Shown here in pieces: positions 1 to 7,594 of a DNA stretch of 64,000 bases. The translations under genes and the position numbers were made by a program. Under the pieces are notes generated by a model that was given only the letters and a program-made list of their open reading frames with translations, made no database searches and was not told where the DNA came from. The stretch covers positions 1 to 64,000 of the forward strand of contig JAUIJC010000021.1 of NCBI GenBank assembly GCA_030431525.1, read 5' to 3'. Position 1 is the stretch's first letter. Every line of letters starts with the position of its first letter. This DNA comes from Bacteroidia bacterium. GTDB taxonomy: Bacteria > Bacteroidota > Bacteroidia > Cytophagales > JAAEPT01.

Positions 1-403
1 TGTAAACTTTCTCATCCAAGCGTAATTCCTTGAGAATGCTTTTCAGCAGTGATTTGCAGTCGTCCGTATCGTAGATGGTGAAGTCCGGCTTATAGCCAAG
101 CACCTTGCCCTCAATCCGCAGAATCTTCGCGAAGGTGGAGTGGAAGGTACCCATCCAAATGTCCTTGGCTTGTTCGCCCACCACCTGCTCAATCCTGTCG
201 CGCATTTCGCGGGCCGCCTTGTTGGTAAAGGTCAGCGACAGAATGTTCCAAGGGTTGGTTCCCTGCTCAATGAGGTAGGCAATGCGGTAGGTCAGTACTC
301 GGGTTTTTCCCGAACCTGCGCCTGCGATAATCATTGAGGGGCCTTTGGTGTTGACTACAGCTTCCCGCTGGGAAGGGTTCAAGCCTTCAAGGAATTGGGA
401 CAT
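1..403 (-). CDS. UvrD/PcrA-type ATP-dependent DNA helicase, N-terminal part (runs off the window)
   Basis: Reading the minus strand from an ATG at 403 gives about 134 residues of a superfamily 1A helicase, which unwinds DNA in excision repair and replication restart. The order of motifs is typical: the Q motif region (LNPSQREAV, about residues 8-16), Walker A (AGAGSGKTRVL, about 27-37), motif Ia (LTFTNKAAREMRDR) and motif Ib (GTFHSTFAKILR). The rest of the gene, including Walker B and domain 2, lies to the left of base 1. UvrD, PcrA and Rep cannot be told apart from this part, so no symbol is given. The start follows from the family, whose proteins begin only a few residues before the LNxxQ motif. 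Confidence 0.93.
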   Translation of the reverse strand, partial: MSQFLEGLNPSQREAVVNTKGPSMIIAGAGSGKTRVLTYRIAYLIEQGTNPWNILSLTFTNKAAREMRDRIEQVVGEQAKDIWMGTFHSTFAKILRIEGKVLGYKPDFTIYDTDDCKSLLKSILKELRLDEKVY

Positions 404-918
404 AATAATCTGCGATTGTAGGTCGAAGAGGTAAGAATTTGCCTGCTTGCAATGATTCTCAGCATTCAACGCTTTGACCTATGAAATGGAACAAAATCCC
501 ACTGGGTGGGGTTCCTCGGAAATCTCCGCAAGTTACGGCTTATGAATGGAAGTTGGAGGGTGGCTGTGCTCACCGTAGGATTGCGTAACTTTGTGGGGAG
601 AAGTTGAAAGAAAGATGTTTGAAGGATTTGGGCTTGCGAACTGTGTTCGGTAGGTGTAAAACCCAATGCTGTCAACTTAAGAGTAGGGCTATACGCCCCA
701 CTCTGACATATTTCGCCCTTACAGGGCTCTTAGGAATTGGATTACAGACCTTACTCGATGCTTAAGTTGACAACATTGGGTGTAAAACCTACCGCTAAGG
801 ACCGTGCATGGCTTTCTCCATAGCGTCAGGTTTCATACCTGACACCGACAATTGGGATGCCTCCATGAGCTCATAAATTCAATATTCTCCTTTGTTATCC
901 ACCAAGCCATTTCCCACC
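404..918. other. Gene-free stretch made of palindromic repeats
   Basis: About 500 bases lie between the helicase start and the DUF3109 gene. I see no convincing gene here: the 69-codon open frame on the minus strand at 466-675 has no family features. The stretch holds a MITE-like insertion at 653-789, a second hairpin at 825-843 (GTCAGGT, 5-base loop, ACCTGAC), and an imperfect inverted repeat around 530-540 and 583-594. The promoters of the two divergent genes must also lie here, but no clear TAnnTTTG element could be chosen. Confidence 0.6.
653..789. mobile_element. MITE-like palindromic element with 11-bp flanking direct repeats
   Basis: The element proper spans 664-778. It starts with CAATGCTGTCAACTTAAG (664-681) and ends with the inverted counterpart CTTAAGTTGACAACATTG (761-778), one mismatch apart. 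It is flanked on both sides by the identical 11-mer GGTGTAAAACC (653-663 and 779-789). Removing the element and one 11-mer restores a perfect palindrome, CGGTAGGT-gtaaa-ACCTACCG, so the insertion seems to have gone into the loop of an older hairpin repeat. The inside (703-728) matches the repeat at 44368-44393 in 25 of 26 bases. It has no coding capacity. Confidence 0.7.
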
Positions 919-1485
919 GTGATTATCCACCAAAATACCCTAATCAGCGAAGACGTTTTTGAGAAGCAGTTTGTGTGCAACCTTGACAAGTGCAAGGGCG
1001 CCTGCTGTGTGGAAGGAGATTTGGGAGCGCCATTGGAGCAAGAGGAACTCGCGATTTTCGAGGAAATCTACGACAAGGTGGAGCCTTATCTTTCTGAGGA
1101 AGGCAAGAAGGCGATTGCCGAGCAAGGCTTGTTTATCAAGGATTGGGAAGATGATTGGTCTACAACCACCATTGACAACAAGGAGTGCGCCTATGCCATT
1201 TATGATGATAAGGGCTATTTGAAGTGCGCCGTGGAGCAGGCTTATTTGGATGGGAAAATTGATTACAAAAAACCGATTTCCTGTCACCTTTATCCAATCC
1301 GTGTGCAGAAGCTCAAGGAGTATGACGCTCTGAATTATGACCGTTGGGATATCTGCTCAGATGCTTGTGACTTCGGCGAAAAGTTGGGCGTTACTGTGTT
1401 CAGTTTCCTAAAAGAGCCATTGATTAGAAAGTACGGCAAGGAGTGGTACGAGTCCTTGGAGCAGGCCTTTGAAAACGAGAAGTGA
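919..1485 (+). CDS. DUF3109 family protein with Cys-rich putative metal-binding site
   Basis: A cytoplasmic protein of 188 residues (from the GTG at 919) of the DUF3109 family, widespread in Bacteroidota and of unknown function. The clustered cysteines typical of the family are present: CNLDKCKGACCVEGD near the N terminus, then CAYAIYDDKGYLKC, SCHLYPIR and CSDACDFG. Such patterns suggest binding of zinc or iron. The reading frame is open back to a TTG at 892, but relatives begin directly with a short strand before the first Cys motif, so I prefer the GTG at 919. A strong hairpin terminator follows. The function is unknown; metal binding is an inference from the Cys spacing. Confidence 0.85.
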   Translation: MIIHQNTLISEDVFEKQFVCNLDKCKGACCVEGDLGAPLEQEELAIFEEIYDKVEPYLSEEGKKAIAEQGLFIKDWEDDWSTTTIDNKECAYAIYDDKGYLKCAVEQAYLDGKIDYKKPISCHLYPIRVQKLKEYDALNYDRWDICSDACDFGEKLGVTVFSFLKEPLIRKYGKEWYESLEQAFENEK

Positions 1486-1515
1486 TTTGGTGAAACACCA
1501 TTGATAAACAAGGAA

Positions 1516-1553
1516 GATCTGACTGGCAACGATTGCCGGTCAGGTCTTTTTTA
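1516..1553 (+). terminator. Rho-independent terminator after the DUF3109 gene
   Basis: Stem GATCTGACTGGCAA pairs with TTGCCGGTCAGGTC over a 3-base loop and is followed by six T residues. It lies 31 bases after the stop codon at 1485. Confidence 0.85.
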
Positions 1554-1578
1554 TGGGTTCGACAAGTATTTTCAGGCT

Positions 1579-1947
1579 CTATTTTTTTACAAACCGCAAG
1601 GTGAACCGCTGGTGGTCCTCGGTCTGGATGTTTAGGAAGTAAATTCCTTGTTCAAGTTCGCTCACATTCATTTGCTCATAGCTTTGGATGGTCGCCGATT
1701 TCTGGGGATTTCCCAACACGTCCACCACACGGAGATGCAGGGTTCCGGTGATGCCTTTGACCCCAAGCTGGTCGGTAATGGGTTGCGGATAAATAGAAAC
1801 GGTGTCCGCGGTATCCTTTTCCTTGAGGTCTTGGAGATAGGCTTGGGAATTGGCCCGAATGGCTTTGGCACTGTGAGCGTTATATACATTGAGTGACATC
1901 AGTAGCAGGCAGGTGAGGGTGCACCCCCACAGTAGGAGTTTCTTCAT
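1579..1947 (-). CDS. Small exported protein consisting almost only of a T9SS type A sorting domain
   Basis: A protein of 122 residues. Residues 1 to about 26 are a signal peptide (KK, then a hydrophobic LLLWGCTLTCLLLMSL core). After a short polar linker, residues of about 51-122 fit the C-terminal sorting domain used by the type IX secretion system: YPQPITDQL, LRVVDVLGN, then LEQGIYFLNIQTED and a basic end, FVKK. No separate cargo domain fits in the space between. Normal T9SS cargo carries a large folded domain before this tag, so this is either a minimal tagged peptide, a remnant of a larger gene, or a protein that uses the sorting fold for another purpose. It is not obviously part of an operon. 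Confidence 0.8.
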   Translation of the reverse strand: MKKLLLWGCTLTCLLLMSLNVYNAHSAKAIRANSQAYLQDLKEKDTADTVSIYPQPITDQLGVKGITGTLHLRVVDVLGNPQKSATIQSYEQMNVSELEQGIYFLNIQTEDHQRFTLRFVKK

Positions 1948-2172
1948 AATTACAGGCTTTCTTCACTATTTTGTACGCATTAATTGCGTAAGAAACCTGT
2001 GTTTTTTTAATGTTAAATGATGAGTTCTAATCCATTAAGGACGAATGAGATGAACGGTTCGATGAGATTTTGTTGTTACTTTGTGTATTCCGTGATTTTG
2101 CCATAAAATCAGGGTGTGAGAAAAAGCCGAATTTTCAAAGAAAAAGCACTGGCTTACAGTGTGGAAGACTAC

Positions 2173-3714
2173 ATGATGCAATCATTTAAGAGCGTATTCA
2201 GTTTTTGTTTTTTGATGGCCTTGAGCCTGATGGCCGTGACGGGGCAAACCCTGAGCACCCCAAGGGAGGCCATTGAAAATGTTCACAAGCATTGGGAGGA
2301 CAATCCGGAGCAGGCCCTCAAGTCCTTGGACGTATCCGGCTTGGATAAAAAGGAGCAGAAAAAGGTCCTACGTAAGCTGGCGTTGCTGATTAACAGCGGG
2401 CAGGTTTTGCAGGCAAAAATGCCCGAGCAGGCGGCCTATTACGATACCTTGAAAGGTCATTTTGAGCCATTCCCTGAACTCAAGCCAATTTGGATGGAGC
2501 GCAAGGGGAATAACTGGCGTTTTTCCACTGCCTCGGTTCAGGCGATTCCCGATGTCTACCACGAACAATTCCCTTTTGCTGTAAAGGTTGTCCACAAATT
2601 TTCGGATGGTCGAACCAAAAAGCTTTTTGGGTTCCCTGTCTGGAAAATGTTGGGCTTGGGCATTTTGATCGCCATGTTGGTCCTTGTTCACTGGATGTTG
2701 ATGTTGTTGACCGAGCCGATTTTCAAGCGTCTGCTCAGGAAATATCAGGAAGTGCTTGAACCGAAGAAATTCACTCAGCCACTCAGTTTTATGGCCGTAT
2801 CGCTGTTGTTGGTTTTCTTCCTTCCAGCCTTACAGCTCGGTCCAGAGGTTGGCGCTTGGAGTTTGAAGATTGCCAAGGTGACCGTGCCGGTGTTCACCAC
2901 CATTTTGTTCTACCGAATGGTGGATTTGGTTTCGGATCACTTGATGTATTTGGCTTCCTTGACCGAAGGAACCTTGGACGATCAGTTGGTGCCACTTGTG
3001 CGCAAGACGCTGAAAGTTTTCGTGGTGGTATTGGGAGTGTTATTCGGACTCCAAAACTTGGATTTCAACATCATGTCCTTGGTCGCAGGTCTTTCCATCT
3101 CCGGTATTGCTGTGGCCTTGGCGGCGCAGGACACCATTAAGAACTTCTTCGGTTCGGTGATGATTTTTGTGGACCGTCCGTTCCAGATTGGCGACTGGAT
3201 CGTGGCTGATGGCATCGATGGCGATGTGGAGGAAGTCGGTTTCCGTTCCACGCGCATCCGTACATTCCACAACTCGGTGACCTCCATCCCGAACGGCAAG
3301 ATTGCCGATATGTGTGTGGATAACATGGGTCAGCGGAAATACCGTCGCTACAAAACCTATATTACTGTAACCTACGATACCTCTCCGGAGAAGCTGGACG
3401 CCTTTGTGGAAGGCATGCGCCAAATCGTGCTCGACCATCCACTCACCCGAAAGGATAGCTTCCATGTGTATTTCAACACCTTTGGAGCTCATTCCTTGGA
3501 CATCCTTTTCTACATCTTCTTTAAGGTGCCAGACTGGGGGGCGGAATTGAAAGCCCGTCATGAGGTCAATCTGGCCATCATGAGACTGGCCCAGAAAATG
3601 GGCGTTGAGTTTGCCTTCCCAACGCAAACCATTCATATGGAAACGGGAGATTCCTCAAAGGGCTTGACAGACGAGGAAGTCAAGCGGGAGATGGCTACCA
3701 TCACACAGAAATAA
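2173..3714 (+). CDS. MscS-family mechanosensitive ion channel with extended exported N terminus
   Basis: This inner membrane channel opens under membrane tension and releases solutes during osmotic downshock. The protein has 513 residues from the ATG at 2173; the frame is open back to a GTG at 2116, but the ATG directly precedes a signal peptide (core FSFCFLMALSLMAV, ending near GQT). A periplasmic region of about 130 residues follows, then hydrophobic helices at about 156-178, 200-222, 236-255, 282-297 and the pore helix at about 299-325. The MscS hallmark AAQDTIKNFFGSVMI and DRPFQIGDWI follows, with the beta domain and C-terminal domain to the end. It is larger than E. coli MscS (286 residues) because of the extra N-terminal part. 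A terminator follows the gene. Confidence 0.93.
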   Translation: MMQSFKSVFSFCFLMALSLMAVTGQTLSTPREAIENVHKHWEDNPEQALKSLDVSGLDKKEQKKVLRKLALLINSGQVLQAKMPEQAAYYDTLKGHFEPFPELKPIWMERKGNNWRFSTASVQAIPDVYHEQFPFAVKVVHKFSDGRTKKLFGFPVWKMLGLGILIAMLVLVHWMLMLLTEPIFKRLLRKYQEVLEPKKFTQPLSFMAVSLLLVFFLPALQLGPEVGAWSLKIAKVTVPVFTTILFYRMVDLVSDHLMYLASLTEGTLDDQLVPLVRKTLKVFVVVLGVLFGLQNLDFNIMSLVAGLSISGIAVALAAQDTIKNFFGSVMIFVDRPFQIGDWIVADGIDGDVEEVGFRSTRIRTFHNSVTSIPNGKIADMCVDNMGQRKYRRYKTYITVTYDTSPEKLDAFVEGMRQIVLDHPLTRKDSFHVYFNTFGAHSLDILFYIFFKVPDWGAELKARHEVNLAIMRLAQKMGVEFAFPTQTIHMETGDSSKGLTDEEVKREMATITQK

Positions 3715-3721
3715 ATAAAGC

Positions 3722-3757
3722 AAAGGGCGAAACAATACAGGTTTCGCCCTTTATTTT
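3722..3757 (+). terminator. Terminator after the mscS-type gene
   Basis: AAAGGGCGAAAC (3722-3733) pairs with GTTTCGCCCTTT (3741-3752), followed by a T-rich run. Confidence 0.85.
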
Positions 3758-3782
3758 TGCCTTAGGTTTTCATCGTATTTCA

Positions 3783-4232
3783 ATGCCCGCCAAACCACCA
3801 TTTAAACTACTTCTCGACGGGAAATTCCATGTCCCTCGTTTTTGGGAATTGCTCTTGGGAAAGGGCCAAAAACGACGCTCATTTGATTTCTCTCTGCCCG
3901 ATGCCGCGCCAAACCGTTGGCGGATTTATCAACGGCTCAATCCGCGTGAAATGGAGGTCAGCTTTTCCGATAGTTTTTGGAAACAACGGGAAAAGGAGCG
4001 CGCCAAGGGGGAAACCTTGTTGGAGGTATTGAACGAAAGCAAGAAGCTGTTTGATTTCAAATATCAGCCTGCCGAGAACGATTTGCTGCTGTTAAAAATG
4101 GAGCAAGTCGTTTTCGCTTTTGTCTATCAGGAAGGGGAGTGGCAGGGCTATGACCCCGAGGAGATGATTTCGTGGGAATATTGGTTGAAAGGAAGAGGGG
4201 ATATTAAGGCGAAAATTCGTCCGCAAGGGTGA
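3783..4232 (+). CDS. Hypothetical protein, 149 residues
   Basis: I do not recognise this protein. It begins with ATG 26 bases after the terminator of the previous gene, so it is transcribed on its own. The sequence has no signal peptide or membrane segment, is rich in Lys, Arg, Trp and Phe, and has a charged middle segment (EVSFSDSFWKQREKERAKG). It looks like a soluble, probably cytoplasmic protein. Codon use resembles that of its neighbours, and the frame is intact over the full length, which supports a real gene. No catalytic motif is visible. Confidence 0.65.
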   Translation: MPAKPPFKLLLDGKFHVPRFWELLLGKGQKRRSFDFSLPDAAPNRWRIYQRLNPREMEVSFSDSFWKQREKERAKGETLLEVLNESKKLFDFKYQPAENDLLLLKMEQVVFAFVYQEGEWQGYDPEEMISWEYWLKGRGDIKAKIRPQG

Positions 4233-4262
4233 TTTCCGAGGTGCTGTGTTTTAAGCCTAACT

Positions 4263-4328
4263 GGCGCAAGCGTCTTGCTTGTGCCTTAGGTTCAACCCCA
4301 CCTCTGTCCTCCCCTTTCTAAGGGGAGG
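4263..4328. repeat. Two short hairpin repeats in tandem
   Basis: First, GGCGCAAG (4263-4270) pairs with CTTGTGCC (4278-4285) with one mismatch. Second, CCTCCCCTT (4308-4316) pairs with AAGGGGAGG (4320-4328). Both are typical intergenic palindromes, and the second could act as a weak terminator for the gene ending at 4232, though no T run follows. Confidence 0.55.
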
Positions 4329-4349
4329 AGAATGTTACAGGCTATCTTG

Positions 4350-4763
4350 TCAAAGTTGGCTCAAAGCCCAAAAGGCCCCAGACCGCAACTGATAATCCAA
4401 GGAATTGATATAAGTGTCAATCTCCCCGAATTTTTTGAGCAAGGCATCATAGGCTTCGCCCAATGCCTTATAATAATCCAGCCATTTTAGGTCCGAGCTG
4501 TTCAGCCCGTTTTGTCGGCACCAGACTAAATAATCGTCACTGTCGGCATAATCCTCCAAGGATTGTAGCGCAAGGAACAGGCACATTAAGGGCTTGTTTT
4601 CATCAAAATCCTTGTACTCATCATCAACAAAAATCTGGAAAATCAGTGTCTCCGTCCGCAATTCCACCAAGATGAAATCCTCTTCTTCGGAAGGAAGCTG
4701 GCGGATGGAAATCCCATGCTTTTCTTGAAGAGCCTTTAGACGTTCGATTTCTGGATAGTCCAT
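4350..4763 (-). CDS. Hypothetical acidic cytoplasmic protein, 137 residues
   Basis: I do not recognise this protein. From the ATG at 4763 it has 137 residues, no signal peptide and many acidic and aromatic residues (for example FVDDEYKDFDENK and DYADSDDYLVWC). The frame is open upstream to 4895, but that extension is encoded by the palindromic repeat at 4791-4884 and gives an unlikely N terminus, so the ATG at 4763 is chosen. Predicted by eye as mostly helical in its second half. Function unknown. Confidence 0.65.
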   Translation of the reverse strand: MDYPEIERLKALQEKHGISIRQLPSEEEDFILVELRTETLIFQIFVDDEYKDFDENKPLMCLFLALQSLEDYADSDDYLVWCRQNGLNSSDLKWLDYYKALGEAYDALLKKFGEIDTYINSLDYQLRSGAFWALSQL

Positions 4764-4790
4764 TTTGTTGAATTGGAGATGTGAAGGGTT

Positions 4791-4884
4791 CACCTGCCAA
4801 CAGCCGGAGGCTTTGGCAGTGTGATGGTTCCAAGGAGATAGTGGTACATAACACACTGCCAAAGCTTTCAGCTGTTGGCAGGTG
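4791..4884. repeat. Large palindrome with 33-bp inverted arms
   Basis: The left arm at 4791-4823 (begins CACCTGCCAACAGC, ends TTGGCAGTGTG) is repeated in inverse at 4852-4884 (begins CACACTGCCAA, ends GCTGTTGGCAGGTG) with a few mismatches. A 28-base loop separates them. It lies upstream of the minus-strand gene starting at 4763 and may be a small non-coding mobile element. Confidence 0.75.
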
Positions 4885-4990
4885 ATATGAACCACTATCC
4901 GCAGGTTTAGATGTGTTCCGTGAAACCCGAATCACGGCAAGTCCCGTAGAATGTAAATAGATTTTTTGGCAGATGCCCTGCTTTGTAATT

Positions 4991-5069
4991 GGACGCAAGA
5001 CACGAGTATCAAGTAGCAAGATTCCAATAATGAGGAATCCATGATACCTGATGCTTGCTACCGGTGTCC
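4991..5069. repeat. TATCAAGTA-family hairpin repeat, copy 1
   Basis: It contains GAGTATCAAGTAGCAAG followed, after a short loop, by an imperfect inverse counterpart (GATACCTGATGCTTGCTAC). Related copies occur near 7488, 8308, 15171, 47141, 49814 and 60411. Confidence 0.6.
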
Positions 5070-5085
5070 CCAAAATCAAACTTTT

Positions 5086-5496
5086 ATGTGGAACATTGAA
5101 CGGGTTTTTCGCGGTGTCTTTTTATTGGCCGCAGTCTATAATATTGTTTGGGGAACGGTGACCGTGGCCTTTCCTAATCTTTTATTGGTACAGACGGGCT
5201 TGGAGCCCTTGAACCATCCGTTTGTAATGAGTGCCGTGGGCATGCTGGTAGCCGTTTATGGCTATGGCTTTTGGGTGGTGTCCAAGGATTTGAAGTCCTA
5301 TCCTCAGTTGATTGTCATCGCCACCATCGGTAAAACCCTCGGTACCTTGGGGACACTCCTTTATGTGGCCAGAGGCATGCTCAATCCCGCTTTGGTGCAA
5401 ATGATTTTCTTCAATGACTTTGTGTGGTTGCCGTTCTTCTATTGGTATTTGGTGTGGGTAAAAAAGGAGGTGAAGATGCAGGCGGTGGAGGTTTGA
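5086..5496 (+). CDS. Small integral membrane protein with four predicted helices
   Basis: The protein has 136 residues from the ATG at 5086. The open frame extends upstream to 5041, but that part is encoded by the hairpin repeat and reads as soluble sequence, so I start at MWNIERVF. Four hydrophobic segments are visible at about 8-28, 47-65, 75-93 and 103-121, followed by a basic tail (WVKKEVK) that probably faces the cytoplasm. I cannot assign a family. A gene at 59065-59448 encodes a different four-helix protein of similar size. Function unknown. Confidence 0.7.
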   Translation: MWNIERVFRGVFLLAAVYNIVWGTVTVAFPNLLLVQTGLEPLNHPFVMSAVGMLVAVYGYGFWVVSKDLKSYPQLIVIATIGKTLGTLGTLLYVARGMLNPALVQMIFFNDFVWLPFFYWYLVWVKKEVKMQAVEV

Positions 5497-5540
5497 ATAA
5501 AGCCTAAAGGTGACAACTGTTTTGTGGTCTTATTAAATAT

Positions 5541-5628
5541 GGGCTGTCATTCTGACGAAGGAAGAATCTGGAAGAAAGAAATAGTGTGTTTTTTCCAGTT
5601 CCTTCGCTAACGCTCAGGATGACAGCCC
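5541..5628. repeat. Long hairpin repeat of the GTCATTCTGACGAAGGAAGAATCT type
   Basis: GGGCTGTCATTCTGACGAAG (start 5541) has its inverse counterpart ending GGATGACAGCCC at 5628, with arms of about 31-34 bases and a loop of about 23. Sequences of this kind recur in many Bacteroidota genomes; the second arm has the wording TTCCTTCGCTAACGCTCAGG. Confidence 0.75.
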
Positions 5629-5651
5629 GCGGTTTGATGTAGGAATAAAAG

Positions 5652-5681
5652 AAAAGGCCAGTCCCGCGACTGGCCTTTTTC
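5652..5681. terminator. Bidirectional terminator between the membrane protein gene and nadE
   Basis: AAAAGGCCAGTC and GACTGGCCTTTTT form a perfect stem with T runs on both strands. It ends 3 bases from the nadE stop codon. Confidence 0.85.
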
Positions 5682-5683
5682 CA

Positions 5684-7483
5684 TTAAAGCTGTTCCAACT
5701 CCTCCTTAAACCCGCTACTCAAAATCGGGAAACGCAACCACGTTCTTGGGTCCACGTTCATCTCGTCGAGGTGGAAGGCAGGGGCGAGGCGCTCGCGCTT
5801 CCATTGGTTGCGAGACCAGAGGCGGTAGAATTTTTTGACGTAGCCTTTGAGTTGCTCGTCGGTGAAATTCCAATCGGCTTTTAGAGTTTCGAAAGTTGCC
5901 TTTGGGGAAAGGCGTTCGATAAAGGCCAATCGCTCGATGGCCACCATCAAGTCATATGGCATCAAGTCGTCCTCGTCGGTTTGATGCTGGTCGGATGGGC
6001 GAAGCTCGGCGGTAGGGGCCATGCTGTTCACGCGCTGTAGGCCATCATAACCCAATTCCGATTCTGCGTAGCGCAACCACTGACGGATAAAATGCTTGTC
6101 CACAGCGGAAATTGGCGCCAAACTGCCAGAGGTATCGCCGTCCATGGTGGCGTAACCCACGTCGCCCTCACTTCGGTTGGAGGTGGTGAGCAACAAGGTG
6201 TCTGTCACGTTGGTGAGCATCCAAATGATGGGCGAACGGCTCCGTGCCTGAATGTTTTGCAGGGCGATGTCGTCGGTTTCCCAAGCGAGTTTTCTGCCCA
6301 AGGCGTTTTCCAGTTTGTCGGTATAGCCGTGCACTTCGTCGTCAATCAACCAATGGTAGAAGGTCGCTCCGATGGAGTCCGCCAAGTCTTTGGCTGAATT
6401 GAAGGTGTCGTCCGAGGAGTTTTTGGTGCCTTGGTAGGCGGTGAAAAGGATGTCGTGGACAATCTCTTTTTCGGAAGTATAAGGCTTATTCAGATGAAGC
6501 TTTTCGCAAAAATGCTCTATCCCCAGTTCCTCCACGCCTCGGCGTACCATTTCGGCCACCAATACAGCACAGGCTGAGGAATCCGCGCCACCGCTTAGGG
6601 AAAGGGTGAATCCTTTGCTCCAGCTTTTGCGCATGTAGTCGAACAGGCCGAGGGCAACAGCTCTTGGGAACTCCTCTTCTTTGGGTAATACCTCCAAGTC
6701 AATGCCGTGCGCTTCCTCCAAATCGACGACCATCAAGTTGGCGTCCAAGAAGGAGAGGAGCTGGTTTTGGGCCAAGAATTCACCGTTTCTGGCGACCAAT
6801 ACTTCGCCGTCGTAAATCATGCGACCAGCTTCATCACCCAATAGGTTGGCGTAGATATAGGTGCAATTCCAGCGTTTGGAGGCTTTCAAAACCAAATCCT
6901 CACGTTGGCGGGATTTGCCGAAGGCGAAATGACTGGCGCTTGGGTTGAGGACAATGTCCACATGGGAATGCTCCTCCAAGGTGCGTGGTTCCTGCCAAGC
7001 ATCTTCGCAAATCTCAAAACCGATGTGCTGACCATTGAGGTCGATGGCGATGTTTCCGAAAGGATAGCTTTTTCCTTCAACAGTGATTTCGCTGATGCCT
7101 GCGGTCCACGACTCAAACCAGCGTGGTTCGTAATGGACGCCGTCTTTTGCCAAATGGCGTTTGGCATAAAATCCGAGAATCTCGCCGTTGGAAACGAGAC
7201 AGGTGCAGTTGTAGCGACGGCCCTCATGCAAGATGGGTAGGCCGATGGCCACGGCAATGTTTTGGGTATGTTCGCGGATGGAGAGTAAAACCTCCAAGGC
7301 TTTTTGATAGAGCCATTCGCTCAGAAAAAGGTCTTCGCAGCCGTAGCCTGTGATGCAAAGTTCTGGAAGACAAAGGAGCTCGACTTGGGCCTCTTGGGCC
7401 TCAGTGATGGCAGTGAGGATATTGGAACGGTTGCCTTTCCAGTCCATCGGGAGCTGGTTGAGGGCGGCGCCGGCGATAATCAT
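5684..7483 (-). CDS. nadE: Glutamine-dependent NAD+ synthetase
   Basis: This cytoplasmic enzyme makes NAD+ from deamido-NAD+ with ATP and ammonia released from glutamine, the last step of NAD biosynthesis. The protein has 599 residues. The N-terminal nitrilase-fold amidase domain (about 1-270) shows the Glu-Lys-Cys triad in LLCLPELCITGYG, FYAKRHLAKDG and GFEICEDAW. The C-terminal synthetase domain (about 290-599) shows the ATP pyrophosphatase loop LSLSGGADSSA and TSNRSEGDVGY. I start at the ATG at 7483 (MIIAGAALNQ); the open frame continues to 7558, but that part is encoded by a hairpin repeat. It lies 110 bases downstream of rnc on the same strand and ends at a strong terminator. Confidence 0.95.
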   Translation of the reverse strand: MIIAGAALNQLPMDWKGNRSNILTAITEAQEAQVELLCLPELCITGYGCEDLFLSEWLYQKALEVLLSIREHTQNIAVAIGLPILHEGRRYNCTCLVSNGEILGFYAKRHLAKDGVHYEPRWFESWTAGISEITVEGKSYPFGNIAIDLNGQHIGFEICEDAWQEPRTLEEHSHVDIVLNPSASHFAFGKSRQREDLVLKASKRWNCTYIYANLLGDEAGRMIYDGEVLVARNGEFLAQNQLLSFLDANLMVVDLEEAHGIDLEVLPKEEEFPRAVALGLFDYMRKSWSKGFTLSLSGGADSSACAVLVAEMVRRGVEELGIEHFCEKLHLNKPYTSEKEIVHDILFTAYQGTKNSSDDTFNSAKDLADSIGATFYHWLIDDEVHGYTDKLENALGRKLAWETDDIALQNIQARSRSPIIWMLTNVTDTLLLTTSNRSEGDVGYATMDGDTSGSLAPISAVDKHFIRQWLRYAESELGYDGLQRVNSMAPTAELRPSDQHQTDEDDLMPYDLMVAIERLAFIERLSPKATFETLKADWNFTDEQLKGYVKKFYRLWSRNQWKRERLAPAFHLDEMNVDPRTWLRFPILSSGFKEELEQL

Positions 7484-7487
7484 AATG

Positions 7488-7590
7488 AGTACAAAGTATT
7501 TAGTACCAAGTACCAAGAATGGAGTGTTGAGCTGACATTGACTGCCATAGTTACTCAACTTGGTACCCTATACTCAATACTTGGTACCCA
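7488..7590. repeat. TATCAAGTA-family repeat, copy 2, between rnc and nadE
   Basis: It holds the runs TTAGTACCAAGTACCAAGAA and, inverted, ACTCAATACTTGGTACCC, which form an imperfect long hairpin. The repeat fills the whole gap between rnc and nadE and creates a false N-terminal extension for NadE. Confidence 0.6.
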
Positions 7591-7594
7591 AAAC

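Noticed and set aside
466-675. 69-codon open frame on the minus strand upstream of the DUF3109 gene
   Set aside because: No domain, odd composition, and it overlaps the inserted element.
7484-7558. N-terminal extension of NadE from a TTG
   Set aside because: The added residues are encoded by the hairpin repeat, and the family start MIIAGAALNQ fits the ATG at 7483.
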